From Desulfoluna spongiiphila (GTDB lineage Bacteria; Desulfobacterota; Desulfobacteria; Desulfobacterales; Desulfolunaceae), in NCBI RefSeq assembly GCF_900101345.1, contig NZ_FMUX01000018.1:62001-126000 (forward strand): DNA of 64,000 bases. The letters run 5' to 3'. The notes beneath the pieces were generated by a model. The model made no database searches, had not been told where the DNA came from, and saw only the letters and a list, made by a program, of their open reading frames with translations. Each line of letters begins with the position of its first letter. Positions within the stretch are counted from its first letter, which is position 1. Shown here piece by piece: positions 43,284 through 51,619 of this stretch. The position numbers and the translations under genes were made by a program.

Positions 43284-43302
43284 GGCATCGCGTCCTGCGA
43301 TG
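43284..43302. other. Hairpin between the dehydratase and the regulator gene
   Basis: GCATCGC-GTCCT-GCGATGC, a perfect 7-bp stem in the 142-bp gap. No T-run follows on the minus strand, so it is more likely a processing or pausing structure than a terminator. Confidence 0.4.
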
Positions 43303-43394
43303 CGCAAGGGGGAATCCATGATGTCAGCGGCTGGCTGTCCGCTCAGATCACTGACCTCTTTTACCAGAAAACCCCCGGATCACCCATCCCTCAT

Positions 43395-45569
43395 TCATCC
43401 CTGGCCGGGCAGCCGTCGCGTTGCCCGCCGGTCCACGGCCTCGGGAACCACCCCTTTTTCGGCGGTGGAGGTCCGCTCCATCAGGCTTGTGGCGGCGATC
43501 TCCAGCTGCCTTGTCTCCATGCGCTGCCTGCGCGCCGTGACCATGTCCTCCCGCAGGGCCGCAATCTCCCGGTCCTCCCGCACGGCCTCTCCTTTTATAA
43601 AGGCCTCCCCGTCCATGAGGTCGAGGCGTCCCGTATCCAGGTCCAGGCAGAGGATGTCCCCGTCCTGAAGCGCCCCGATGCCGCCGCCGTCGAAGGCCTC
43701 GGGCGATACGTGACCGATGCAGGGCCCCTTGGTTACCCCGGAGTAGCGGCCGTCGGTGATCAAAATGGCGCTGCGTTCCAGGGTGGCGTGGTGACGCATG
43801 TTCTGGGAGGGGGCGAACATCTCGGGCATGCCGTAGGCTTTGGGCCCCTGGCCGGCGATGACCAGGGCAAAAAAGAGCCCGCTCTCAAGGGCGCCTCCGG
43901 GAGAGGGGGTCCCGTTGGCATCGGCAAGACGACGCACAAAGGCGTCCGTCATCACCGGCATGGCGTCCAACAGAGCGGGCAAATCGGGGTTGGCGATGTC
44001 CGCGTTGCAGAGGTGCTCGTTCTCGTAGAACCGCACCACAAAATACTTCTTGTTGAAGCGTGCCCGCTGGTCGTCGGTGAGGCCCGCCACCTTCACCACG
44101 GCAGAACTCATGAAGTTGCCGCGAAGGACCAGGGTGCCGGACATGTCCCGTACCGGGGTCTCCCGGATGATGGCCTTCTCCCCCAGGTCCTCGGAGACAG
44201 GGGCTTCCATATCGGCCATGCGCTGGCCCCAGGTCATCCCGGCCATGGTGGGGGCATCAAGGTCCATGGGCACCTGAAGGGCCCCTAAGGCCTTGAAGAG
44301 GCTCTCCATGCCCCGATGGGCACCTTTGTGAAACTGCAAGGCCAGCTCCCAGGTGTCCCGCCCTTCGGTGAGGCTGTGGGCAAAGAGCTCGGGCACCGGG
44401 GTCTCTTTCTGGATGCGTTCGTAATCAAAAATGGTGGCGTCGTACCCGGCGTGGCGCATCACCGCGGGCAGGTGAAGCAGGATGTTGGTGGAGCTGCCCG
44501 TGGTGTTGTGGATGCGCACGGCGTTGGCAAAGTTTCGGCCCAGCACCTCGGTGACCCGGTACTCCGGCTTGTTAAAGCACCGGAAAAATCCGTCCATGGC
44601 GCCGTCGATGACCTCCTGCGCCGGGGCGTCTGTCAGCAACTCCAGCTCCCGTGGGGTAAACCCTAAGGCACAGACCAGGGTACGGGATGAATTGCCGGTT
44701 CCGTTGAACGCACAGACGCCCCCCTTTTCATGGCAGGTGGCGCAGGCAAGCCGGTTGGACAGATCACGGGCCTCGGCCTCGGTGGTGAGGCCAAAGGCAA
44801 CGGCCCGCCGGAGATGCCCGAAAAAGGCCTCGTCCGAGGAGCATTGAAGGATGTAGCGCATGTTCTCTTTGATATCGCGGCCCAGCTCGGCGTGGCCTTC
44901 CCGTATCGCCTTGTCGGCCAGGGCCGCCAGGCGGGAAGAGGCCTCCCGGGGAATGGAGCCGCCCCGCAGCACATGGCTGGGGGCCATGAGGGCCCACACC
45001 GGGGCCGCACCCCGGCCTTCGGCCTTTCTGGCCACGTCTGCCGCGGCAAGGCCCGAAAGGATCCCCGAGGGGGTCTTGTCGCAGCCGGAGATCACCCAGG
45101 CCGCATGGTACGAATGCCCTTCAAAATTCACGTTCACCATGGCTGCGGTCTGGTTCCGTGAGGCCAAAGAGTAGCTCTGCCCGATGTTGTTCTGGGCGGT
45201 GCCGTCACAGATCACAGGAATGCCGAAAAGAAAGGGAACCCCGCCGTTTTCCCAGATACGCACCGCCGCCCTCAGGGCGTGCTCGCGATCCAGCAGATGG
45301 GCCGGATGATCCATGGAACCTGCAATAATGGCCACACGGGGACGGTTCTCCACAAGGCGCAGCACGATCTCATCCAGGGTCACCAGAGAGAGGGTACGTT
45401 CCTGTCGATCGGCAGCCAGGAGCTCCGCCGCCTCCTTTAAGAGGGCCAGGACACAGATGGGCTCGTTGGCCAGCCCCTGGATGCAGTCCCGGTAGGGGTT
45501 CTTCTCCTCGGCGATGACCAGATGGGCAAACTCGTCACGAATGGCACGGGTACGTTCTGAAGGTGTCAT
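43395..45569 (-). CDS. IlvD/Edd family (YjhG-type) sugar-acid dehydratase
   Basis: A 724-residue iron-sulfur dehydratase. Dehydratases of this family turn aldonates into 2-keto-3-deoxy acids. The likely cluster cysteines are in ICDGTAQNNIGQSYSL (near residue 127), VISGCDKTPSG (near 165) and GGVCAFNGTGNSS (near 288); the last resembles the GGGCQFLGTA motif of YjhG/YagF xylonate dehydratases more than that of IlvD. It is longer than IlvD (about 560) and YjhG (about 655). The extra motif ACATCHEKGG just before the third cysteine adds two cysteines. ATG 45569 is chosen; 56 upstream codons overlap dgoD and are not family-like. It follows dgoD by ten bases. Confidence 0.88.
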   Translation of the reverse strand: MTPSERTRAIRDEFAHLVIAEEKNPYRDCIQGLANEPICVLALLKEAAELLAADRQERTLSLVTLDEIVLRLVENRPRVAIIAGSMDHPAHLLDREHALRAAVRIWENGGVPFLFGIPVICDGTAQNNIGQSYSLASRNQTAAMVNVNFEGHSYHAAWVISGCDKTPSGILSGLAAADVARKAEGRGAAPVWALMAPSHVLRGGSIPREASSRLAALADKAIREGHAELGRDIKENMRYILQCSSDEAFFGHLRRAVAFGLTTEAEARDLSNRLACATCHEKGGVCAFNGTGNSSRTLVCALGFTPRELELLTDAPAQEVIDGAMDGFFRCFNKPEYRVTEVLGRNFANAVRIHNTTGSSTNILLHLPAVMRHAGYDATIFDYERIQKETPVPELFAHSLTEGRDTWELALQFHKGAHRGMESLFKALGALQVPMDLDAPTMAGMTWGQRMADMEAPVSEDLGEKAIIRETPVRDMSGTLVLRGNFMSSAVVKVAGLTDDQRARFNKKYFVVRFYENEHLCNADIANPDLPALLDAMPVMTDAFVRRLADANGTPSPGGALESGLFFALVIAGQGPKAYGMPEMFAPSQNMRHHATLERSAILITDGRYSGVTKGPCIGHVSPEAFDGGGIGALQDGDILCLDLDTGRLDLMDGEAFIKGEAVREDREIAALREDMVTARRQRMETRQLEIAATSLMERTSTAEKGVVPEAVDRRATRRLPGQG

Positions 45570-45579
45570 ATCTCTTGTC

Positions 45580-46728
45580 CTACCACTCGGAGACCGAGCC
45601 GTCGGTGTGGCGCCACACCGGGTTCCGCCAGCGATGACCGGTCTCGGCCTGCTTGCGCACCACGGCCTCGTTGATCTCGATGCCCAGGCCGGGGCCTTTG
45701 GGAATGGCCACGTACCCCTCGTTGTAGTCGAAGACACCGGGATCCGTGAGGTAATCGAGGATGTCGCTGCCCTGGTTGTAATGGATGCCCAGGCTCTGCT
45801 CCTGGATGAAGGCGTTGTAGCTCACCGCATCCAGCTGCAGGCAGGCAGCAAGGGCGATGGGGCCCAGGGGACAGTGGGGTGCCATGGCCACGTCAAAGGC
45901 TTCGGCCATGGCCGCGATCTTGCGCCCCTCGGTGATGCCCCCGCAGTGGGAAAGATCGGGCTGGATGATGTCGGCGGCCCGAGCCTCCAGGAGGCGACGG
46001 AAATCGTAGGTGCTGTAAAGACGCTCCCCCGTGGCGATGGGTGTGGTGGTGCTTTTGCGGAGCTCGGCCATGACGTCCATGTGCTCGCAGAGAACCGGCT
46101 CTTCGATGAACATCAGGCGCTGGGGCTCCAGCTCCTTGGCCAGGATCCGCGCCATGGGCCGATGCACCCGGCCGTGAAAATCCACCCCGATGCCGAAGTA
46201 GGGGCCGCAGGCCTCGCGGATGGCGGCAACCCGCGCCACCACCTCATCAATTTTTTTGTAACTGTCCACCATCTGGAGTTCGGCCGTGGCGTTCATCTTG
46301 ATGGCCTCGAACCCCCGATCCTGGGCCGCTTTGGCCTGGGCGGCGGTGTCTGCGGGGCGGTCACCGCCAATCCAGGAATAGACGCGCATCTTGTCCCTGC
46401 AGGGCCCACCCAGCATCTCGTGGACGGGCACTCCCAGGGCCTTGCCCTTGATATCCCAGAGGGCCTGATCGATCCCTGCGATGGCGCTCATGAGGATGGG
46501 GCCGCCCCGGTAAAAGCCGGTACGGTAAAGTGTCTGCCAAATATCTTCCACATGTCCGGGATCCCTGCCCACCACGTAATCCATCAGTTCATGGACGGCG
46601 GCTTCCACTGTGTGAGCCCGGCCTTCAAGCACCGGCTCACCCCAGCCGACCACGCCCTCATCGGTCTCGATTTTCAGGAACATCCAGCGAGGTGGCACAA
46701 TAAACGTCTCGAATCCCGTAACTTTCAT
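45580..46728 (-). CDS. dgoD: D-galactonate dehydratase
   Basis: An enolase-superfamily enzyme converting D-galactonate to 2-keto-3-deoxygalactonate. At 382 residues it has the length of E. coli DgoD. The metal ligands and general acid-base residues are visible: GVDFHGRVHRP (D and H, near 183-185), FIEEPVL (E near 209), IATGERL (E near 235) and APHCPLGP (H near 285). AAGGAG precedes ATG 46728; the frame is open six codons further. It heads the minus-strand operon and is divergent from dgoK. Confidence 0.94.
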   Translation of the reverse strand: MKVTGFETFIVPPRWMFLKIETDEGVVGWGEPVLEGRAHTVEAAVHELMDYVVGRDPGHVEDIWQTLYRTGFYRGGPILMSAIAGIDQALWDIKGKALGVPVHEMLGGPCRDKMRVYSWIGGDRPADTAAQAKAAQDRGFEAIKMNATAELQMVDSYKKIDEVVARVAAIREACGPYFGIGVDFHGRVHRPMARILAKELEPQRLMFIEEPVLCEHMDVMAELRKSTTTPIATGERLYSTYDFRRLLEARAADIIQPDLSHCGGITEGRKIAAMAEAFDVAMAPHCPLGPIALAACLQLDAVSYNAFIQEQSLGIHYNQGSDILDYLTDPGVFDYNEGYVAIPKGPGLGIEINEAVVRKQAETGHRWRNPVWRHTDGSVSEW

Positions 46729-46813
46729 CTCAACTCCTTGGAACAATTCTGGTCAGCCAGCCGTGTGCCGTGGGGGAAACCGCACGGTTGATTAATATGA
46801 AAATTAGCTTGAC

Positions 46814-46869
46814 AAAAATCATACTTTTAGACAAGTCTTTTCGTACTTGCTCCTGAAAAAATCATACTT
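46814..46869. promoter_or_regulatory. Direct repeat AAAAATCATACTT in the dgoD/dgoK promoter region
   Basis: AAAAATCATACTT occurs at 46814-46826 and 46857-46869, 43 bp (about four helix turns) apart, in the AT-rich 190-bp region between the divergent dgoD and dgoK. A TTGACA lies at 46809-46814. It is a candidate site for the FCD regulator encoded at 42455. Confidence 0.5.
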
Positions 46870-46920
46870 ATCCACCGCAAAAGTATTCACAGCAGCACCA
46901 TCGCAATATAAGGACAGGCC

Positions 46921-47823
46921 ATGACCCACATCATCGCCCTGGATTGGGGCACCACCTCCCTTCGGGCCTGGCGCCTGGATCGGGAAGGCCACATCACCGA
47001 GACACGCAACCAGGGGCGGGGCATCACCGCCGTCCCCAACGGCCGGTTTGACGAAGAACTCCACAGGATGGTGGGGGACTGGATGGCGGCATACCCCGAG
47101 GCGCGCCTCATCGCCTGCGGCATGATCGGCAGCAAAAACGGCTGGCGGGAAGTGCCCTACGCCCCCTGCCCAGCCCATGCAGAAGCCCTGGCAGCAGGCA
47201 TCACCTCCCTTGAGACATCAGGCGAAAGAGAACTTCTCCTCGTCCCCGGGGTGCGCTTTGAATCCCAGGCCCGCACCGACGTCATGCGCGGGGAAGAGAC
47301 CCAGGTCCTGGGTGCCCTGGCCGACAACGCGTCGGGCCTTGTGGTGCTTCCCGGCACCCACGCCAAATGGGCCCATGTCAAAAACGGCTCCGTCACCGAT
47401 TTTTCCACGTACCTCACCGGCGAGCTCTTCTCCGCCGTCAAAACAGCCACCCTCATCGGCACCATGGTGGGCGCCCCCGTCTCCGAGGCCCTCTTTTCCC
47501 GGGCCGTTGGCGAGGCCCTCACCGGCGAATCCGGGATGCTGAACCCTTTGTTCGCCCTGCGGTCCGACGTACTCAACGGCCGCTACCCCGAGTCCGAAGT
47601 GGCCGACCGCCTCTCCGGCCTTCTCATCGGCGCGGAGCTTAAGGAAGCCTTCCAGCGCTACGGAACCCCATCTGCCCTCACCCTGGTGGGGGGAGATTCC
47701 CTGTGCCGCCTGTACGAACTCGCCTTTGAAACCGCCGGCATCCAGGTCACCCGCTGCGGCGAAGAGGCCGCCGCCCGGGGTCTCTACCGCCTTGCCACCC
47801 TCCGGGAAAGGAGCAGATCATGA
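46921..47823 (+). CDS. dgoK: 2-dehydro-3-deoxygalactonokinase
   Basis: DgoK phosphorylates 2-keto-3-deoxygalactonate with ATP. The 300 residues show the ASKHA-like phosphate 1 motif ALDWGTTSLRAWRLD at the N-terminus, GEETQVLGAL near residue 124 and PGTHAKWAHV near 145, all DgoK hallmarks. AAGGAC lies before the ATG. The end overlaps dgoA by four bases (ATGA). Confidence 0.94.
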   Translation: MTHIIALDWGTTSLRAWRLDREGHITETRNQGRGITAVPNGRFDEELHRMVGDWMAAYPEARLIACGMIGSKNGWREVPYAPCPAHAEALAAGITSLETSGERELLLVPGVRFESQARTDVMRGEETQVLGALADNASGLVVLPGTHAKWAHVKNGSVTDFSTYLTGELFSAVKTATLIGTMVGAPVSEALFSRAVGEALTGESGMLNPLFALRSDVLNGRYPESEVADRLSGLLIGAELKEAFQRYGTPSALTLVGGDSLCRLYELAFETAGIQVTRCGEEAAARGLYRLATLRERSRS

Positions 47824-48446
47824 TCACCCGACACCTCACCGAATTCCCTTTCATCGCCATCCTCCGCGGCATCCGTCCCGACGAGGCCGTGGCCGCCGGC
47901 CGGGCCCTCAAGATCGCCGGGTTCCGTGCCATCGAGGTCCCCTTGAACTCCCCGGACCCCTTCACCAGCATCCGCCTCCTGGCCGATGACCTGGGGGAGA
48001 CCTGCACCATCGGCGCCGGCACGGTGCGCACCCCCAAAGAGGTGGACGCCGTGGCCGAGGCAGGGGGACGCCTCATCGTCATGCCCCACACAGACACGAC
48101 CGTGATCCGTCGCGCCTCAGAGCTGTCCATGGCCTGCACCCCGGGGGTGGGCACCGTCACCGAGGCCTTCACCGCGCTGGACGCCGGAGCCACGGGATTA
48201 AAACTCTTCCCCGCAGAGATGATTCCCCCCAAGGCCGTCACGGCCATGGGCGCGGTACTCCCCAAAGAGACCCTCCTCATCCCCGTGGGCGGCATCGCCC
48301 CGGACACCTGGCAGCCCTACCACGCGGCAGGGGCCCGGGCCTTCGGCACCGGCTCCTCCCTGTACAAGGCAGGCATGGGCATTGATGAGCTGACGCTCAG
48401 GGCCCGGGCCTTTGCCGAAAGCCTTGCCCCCCTCAAAGGAGCCTGA
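47820..48446 (+). CDS. dgoA: 2-dehydro-3-deoxy-6-phosphogalactonate aldolase
   Basis: A class I aldolase splitting KDPGal into pyruvate and glyceraldehyde 3-phosphate. The 208 residues have the Schiff-base lysine in GLKLFPAEM near residue 126 and the catalytic glutamate in AIEVPLNS near residue 42. AAAGGAG precedes the ATG. It is coupled to dgoK and followed three bases later by the PfkB kinase. Confidence 0.93.
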   Translation: MITRHLTEFPFIAILRGIRPDEAVAAGRALKIAGFRAIEVPLNSPDPFTSIRLLADDLGETCTIGAGTVRTPKEVDAVAEAGGRLIVMPHTDTTVIRRASELSMACTPGVGTVTEAFTALDAGATGLKLFPAEMIPPKAVTAMGAVLPKETLLIPVGGIAPDTWQPYHAAGARAFGTGSSLYKAGMGIDELTLRARAFAESLAPLKGA

Positions 48447-48449
48447 TCC

Positions 48450-49403
48450 ATGACCGCCATCCTCGCCATCGGAGAGCCCATGCTGGAGTTCAACGCCACA
48501 GCCAGGGGTCCCATCCACTCCGTGAACCACTTTGCCCCCGGCTTCGGGGGAGACACCTCCAACACCCTGGTGGCCGCCGCCCGATTAGGCGCCTCCGCCG
48601 CCATAATCACCCGCATCGGGGACGACCCCTTTGGCGACGCCCTCATGACCATGTGGGAAGAGGCCGGGGTGGCCACCCACCTCGTGAGCCGCACCCCCGA
48701 CGCCCCCACCGGCATCTACTTCATCCACCGGGACGACAGGGACCACCACTTCACCTACTACCGAAAGGGCTCCGCCGCCTCGGCCATGGCTCCCGGTGAC
48801 CTGGCCCCAAAGGCTATTGCTGAAGCAAAAATTCTCCACGCCTCGGGCATCAGCCAGGCCATCAGCGAAAGCGCCTGCGACACGGTATTTGCAGCCATGG
48901 AAACGGCCCGGGACGCCGGTGTCACCGTCAGCTACGACCCCAACCTTCGCCTCAAACTCTGGCCCCTGCCCAGGGCCCGGGCCGTGATCCACCAGGCCGC
49001 GTCCATGAGCGACATCTTCCTGCCCAGCTTAGAAGACGCGGAACTCCTCACCGGCCTCAGCGACACCACCGCCATCGTCACCACCTACCTCGCCATGGGC
49101 CCCTCCATCGTGGTGCTGAAACTGGGACGCAAAGGCGCTCTCATCGCACGGCGTGGCGAGATACCCGCAGACTTCCGCAAAATCGACATCTTTCCCGTGG
49201 AGACCGTGGACATGGCAGGGGCCGGAGACACCTTTGACGGCGCCTTCCTCACCGCCTACAGCGAAGGCAGGTCCCTGACCCAATGCGGCCAGTTCGCCGC
49301 GGCAGCCGCCGCCCTCACCACCACAGGCCTGGGCGCCGTGGGCCCCATCCCCACCCGGGAGCAGGTGGAAGAGCTCCTTGCAGGGGACACAAAAAAAACC
49401 TGA
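48450..49403 (+). CDS. kdgK: PfkB family sugar kinase, probable 2-keto-3-deoxygluconate kinase
   Basis: A 317-residue PfkB kinase, most like KdgK, which makes KDPG for the aldolase that follows. The N-terminal GG-type motif is FAPGFGGDTSNT (near residues 29-40) and the C-terminal signature with the catalytic aspartate is DMAGAGDTFDGAF (near 252-264). AAAGGAG precedes the ATG. The substrate is inferred from the KDPG aldolase gene next door. Confidence 0.88.
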   Translation: MTAILAIGEPMLEFNATARGPIHSVNHFAPGFGGDTSNTLVAAARLGASAAIITRIGDDPFGDALMTMWEEAGVATHLVSRTPDAPTGIYFIHRDDRDHHFTYYRKGSAASAMAPGDLAPKAIAEAKILHASGISQAISESACDTVFAAMETARDAGVTVSYDPNLRLKLWPLPRARAVIHQAASMSDIFLPSLEDAELLTGLSDTTAIVTTYLAMGPSIVVLKLGRKGALIARRGEIPADFRKIDIFPVETVDMAGAGDTFDGAFLTAYSEGRSLTQCGQFAAAAAALTTTGLGAVGPIPTREQVEELLAGDTKKT

Positions 49404-49413
49404 CAGCAAAAAC

Positions 49414-49587
49414 GCCTCCGGCGGCCCTGCCGGGGGCCAAACTTTTGAAAAGTTTGACAAACAGGTCTTAAAAAAAATCTGTTCGAACGAATTTCGCTTT
49501 AATGGCGGATGTACTTTGGCCCGAGGGACGAGGGGCAAAGTGCATCCGCGACCAGCTTTCAAGGTGGCACACCTTGCCGCCGGAGGC
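49414..49587 (+). repeat. Structured intergenic repeat, copy 10 (full length)
   Basis: A complete 174-bp copy starting 10 nt after the kdgK stop. The central stem is GCGGATG/CATCCGC, a paired change from GCGAATG/CATTCGC in copy 1, and the inner stem is TTGGCCC/GGGGCAA. The outer hairpin is AAGGTG/CACCTT. It stays open in the frame of the following aldolase. Confidence 0.92.
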
Positions 49588-49731
49588 TGCTTTTTAGCAG
49601 CTGAATCGTTACCGCTCATTTTGTTAAAAAACCCCGCGCCAGGTCTCACCCCGAGGAACGAGGAAGGAGACCTGGCGCAACCTGGGATCCAGGGGATCAT
49701 CCCCTGGCCGTCGGAGACGAAAGGAAAAAAA

Positions 49732-50382
49732 GTGACTGGAAAAAAAGAAGAGATAATAAAAAAGGTGGAGGCCATCGGCCTGGTGCCGGTGATTCGAACC
49801 CGAACCCAGGAGGATGCCGTTGAGGCGGTGGGAGCCCTCGTAGAGGCCGGGGTACCCGTGGCCGAGGTGACCTTCAGCGTCCCCGACGCCCCCGGTGTCA
49901 TCAAAAGGCTGAAGGAGATACATGGAAAGGATTGCCTTGTGGGGGCGGGCACCGTCACCACCTGCGAGGAGTGCAGAAAGGCCCTTGAGGCAGGAAGTGA
50001 TTTTATCGTGACCCCCATCACCGTGCCGGAGATCATCGAGCTCTGCAAGGCCCGAGGGGTAGCCATGGTCTGCGGCGCCCTCACCCCCACCGAGGTTTTC
50101 AACGCCTGGAGCGCAGGGGCCGATGTGGTGAAAATATTCCCGGCCACGGCCATGGGCGGGCCCACTTATATCAAAAACCTCTCCGGCCCCCTCTCCCAGG
50201 TTCCCGTGGCCCCCACCGGCGGCGTCACCCCGGACAACACCGAGGCCTACCTGAGAAACGGGGCCCGCTTTGTGGGCGCAGGCTCCGACCTGGTCCCCGC
50301 CGTCGTGGATGGCGCGACCAAGACTCAAATCGCGGCCCAGGCCCGGCGCTACCTTGACGCCATCAAGACTGCACGGATATAA
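49732..50382 (+). CDS. eda: KDPG aldolase (2-keto-3-deoxy-6-phosphogluconate / KHG aldolase)
   Basis: A 216-residue class I aldolase yielding pyruvate and glyceraldehyde 3-phosphate from KDPG, the closing step of Entner-Doudoroff-type pathways. The catalytic glutamate is in VAEVTFSV near residue 45 and the Schiff-base lysine in VVKIFPATAMGG near 137. The start is GTG at 49732 behind AAAGGA; the frame is open another 118 codons, but that part is repeat copy 10 and kdgK sequence. Confidence 0.92.
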   Translation: MTGKKEEIIKKVEAIGLVPVIRTRTQEDAVEAVGALVEAGVPVAEVTFSVPDAPGVIKRLKEIHGKDCLVGAGTVTTCEECRKALEAGSDFIVTPITVPEIIELCKARGVAMVCGALTPTEVFNAWSAGADVVKIFPATAMGGPTYIKNLSGPLSQVPVAPTGGVTPDNTEAYLRNGARFVGAGSDLVPAVVDGATKTQIAAQARRYLDAIKTARI

Positions 50383-50389
50383 CCACCCC

Positions 50390-51295
50390 ATGACACGAAA
50401 CGACTGGATCATGGTAACGGCCTGCCTCGGCGCCCTGGCGGCAGGCCTGCTCTTCCCCGGGCAGACCGCCATTTTTGCGCCCTTTCCCAAGGCATGCATG
50501 ATGGGAGTGCTCTTCTTCAACTTCCTGGACATTCGCCCCTCCGAGGTGGTGGGCTCGATCCGGGGAAAGGGCCCCCGCACCTGCGGGTTCCTCCTCTTCA
50601 AGATGCTCCTCCTGCCTGCCCTGGCCTGGGGGCTCTGCCGCCTGGTCCTGCCCGGGTACGCCCTCTCCGCCCTGCTCTTAGGGGGCATGAGCTGCGGGGT
50701 GGCAGGACCCGTCTTTGCCGCCATGTACGGGGTGAGCGCCGCCTTTGCAACGGCCCTGGTCCTCTTCACCTCCCTGCTGGTGCCGTTGACCCTGCCCCTC
50801 CTCGTCAAAACCCTGGCCGGGCTCTCCCTCAACGTCTCCCTCTGGGAGATGATCCGCCTCCTGGCCGAGGTGGTCCTCATCCCCTTTACCGCAGCAGAAA
50901 CGGCCCGGCGGTTTCTCCCCATTCTCATCGAGCCCTGCCGGAAATACCGGTTCTCGGCCGTGGTCCTGCTCTTTGTCATCACAAACATGGGGATCTTCTC
51001 CGGCTACGGCGAAACCGTAGCCAACCACCCGGAGATCCTCACCGGCACCGTGGGCGCCGCCAGCCTTCTCGCCCTGCTCTTCTTCTTCCTGCCCCTGTTT
51101 CTCTACCGGAAGGACCCGGACACGGCGCTCAACACCGCCCTGGGCTGCGGCATCATGAACAACGCCATCGCCGTGATCTTTGCCGCCGAACAACTGGGCC
51201 CCACCGAAGCCCTCACCGCCGCCCTCTACGCCGTCCCCTATTTTCTCTGCCTCATTCCCCTGCGCTTTGCCGCCCGAACACTCACCCACAGCTGA
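50390..51295 (+). CDS. SBF-like (bile acid:sodium symporter family) transporter
   Basis: A 301-residue, nine- or ten-segment membrane protein of the BASS/SBF-like group. Members carry organic anions with Na. The family features are a discontinuous helix region with LLLGGMSCGVAGPVFAAM (near residues 100-117) and GCGIMNNAIAVIFAAEQL near 245. Its place eight bases after the KDPG aldolase suggests a second route for a sugar acid or keto acid, but that is inference. A terminator follows. Confidence 0.78.
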   Translation: MTRNDWIMVTACLGALAAGLLFPGQTAIFAPFPKACMMGVLFFNFLDIRPSEVVGSIRGKGPRTCGFLLFKMLLLPALAWGLCRLVLPGYALSALLLGGMSCGVAGPVFAAMYGVSAAFATALVLFTSLLVPLTLPLLVKTLAGLSLNVSLWEMIRLLAEVVLIPFTAAETARRFLPILIEPCRKYRFSAVVLLFVITNMGIFSGYGETVANHPEILTGTVGAASLLALLFFFLPLFLYRKDPDTALNTALGCGIMNNAIAVIFAAEQLGPTEALTAALYAVPYFLCLIPLRFAARTLTHS

Positions 51296-51300
51296 AAAAC

Positions 51301-51343
51301 AAAAAGGCCCAGGCAAATCTCGAAAGATCTGCCTGGGCCTTTT
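51301..51343 (+). terminator. Terminator after the sugar-acid plus-strand operon
   Basis: AAAAGGCCCAGGCA...TGCCTGGGCCTTTT with a CGAA-centred inner stem (AATCT-CGAA-AGAT). The run AAAAAGGCCC...GGGCCTTTT is symmetrical. Confidence 0.9.
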
Positions 51344-51442
51344 GTATGAAATCTATGACGACAAACTATAAAAAAACGCCTTCTATGGTTAAAGTCAGAT
51401 GAACCATAGGGTCAAAAGGGATCAGGAAAAAACAAAAGCGAT

Positions 51443-51614
51443 GCCTCCGGCGGCGAGGTGTGCCACCTCGAAAGCACGTTGCGAATGCGCTTTCCCCTTC
51501 GTTCCTCAGGGAAAATCACATTCGCCTTTGATTCTGATCGGCCTGAATCTGTTTTTTTAAGCCTGTTTGTTAAACTTTTTTAAAAGTTTAGCCCCCGGCA
51601 GGGCCGCCGGAGGC
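51443..51614 (-). repeat. Structured intergenic repeat, copy 11 (full length, extended)
   Basis: A complete 172-bp copy that in minus sense starts five bases after the acyltransferase stop. Its far flank has an extra hairpin, CTATGGTT...AACCATAG (about 51373-51398), whose left arm recurs beside copies 7 and 12. Confidence 0.92.
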
Positions 51615-51619
51615 ATCTC

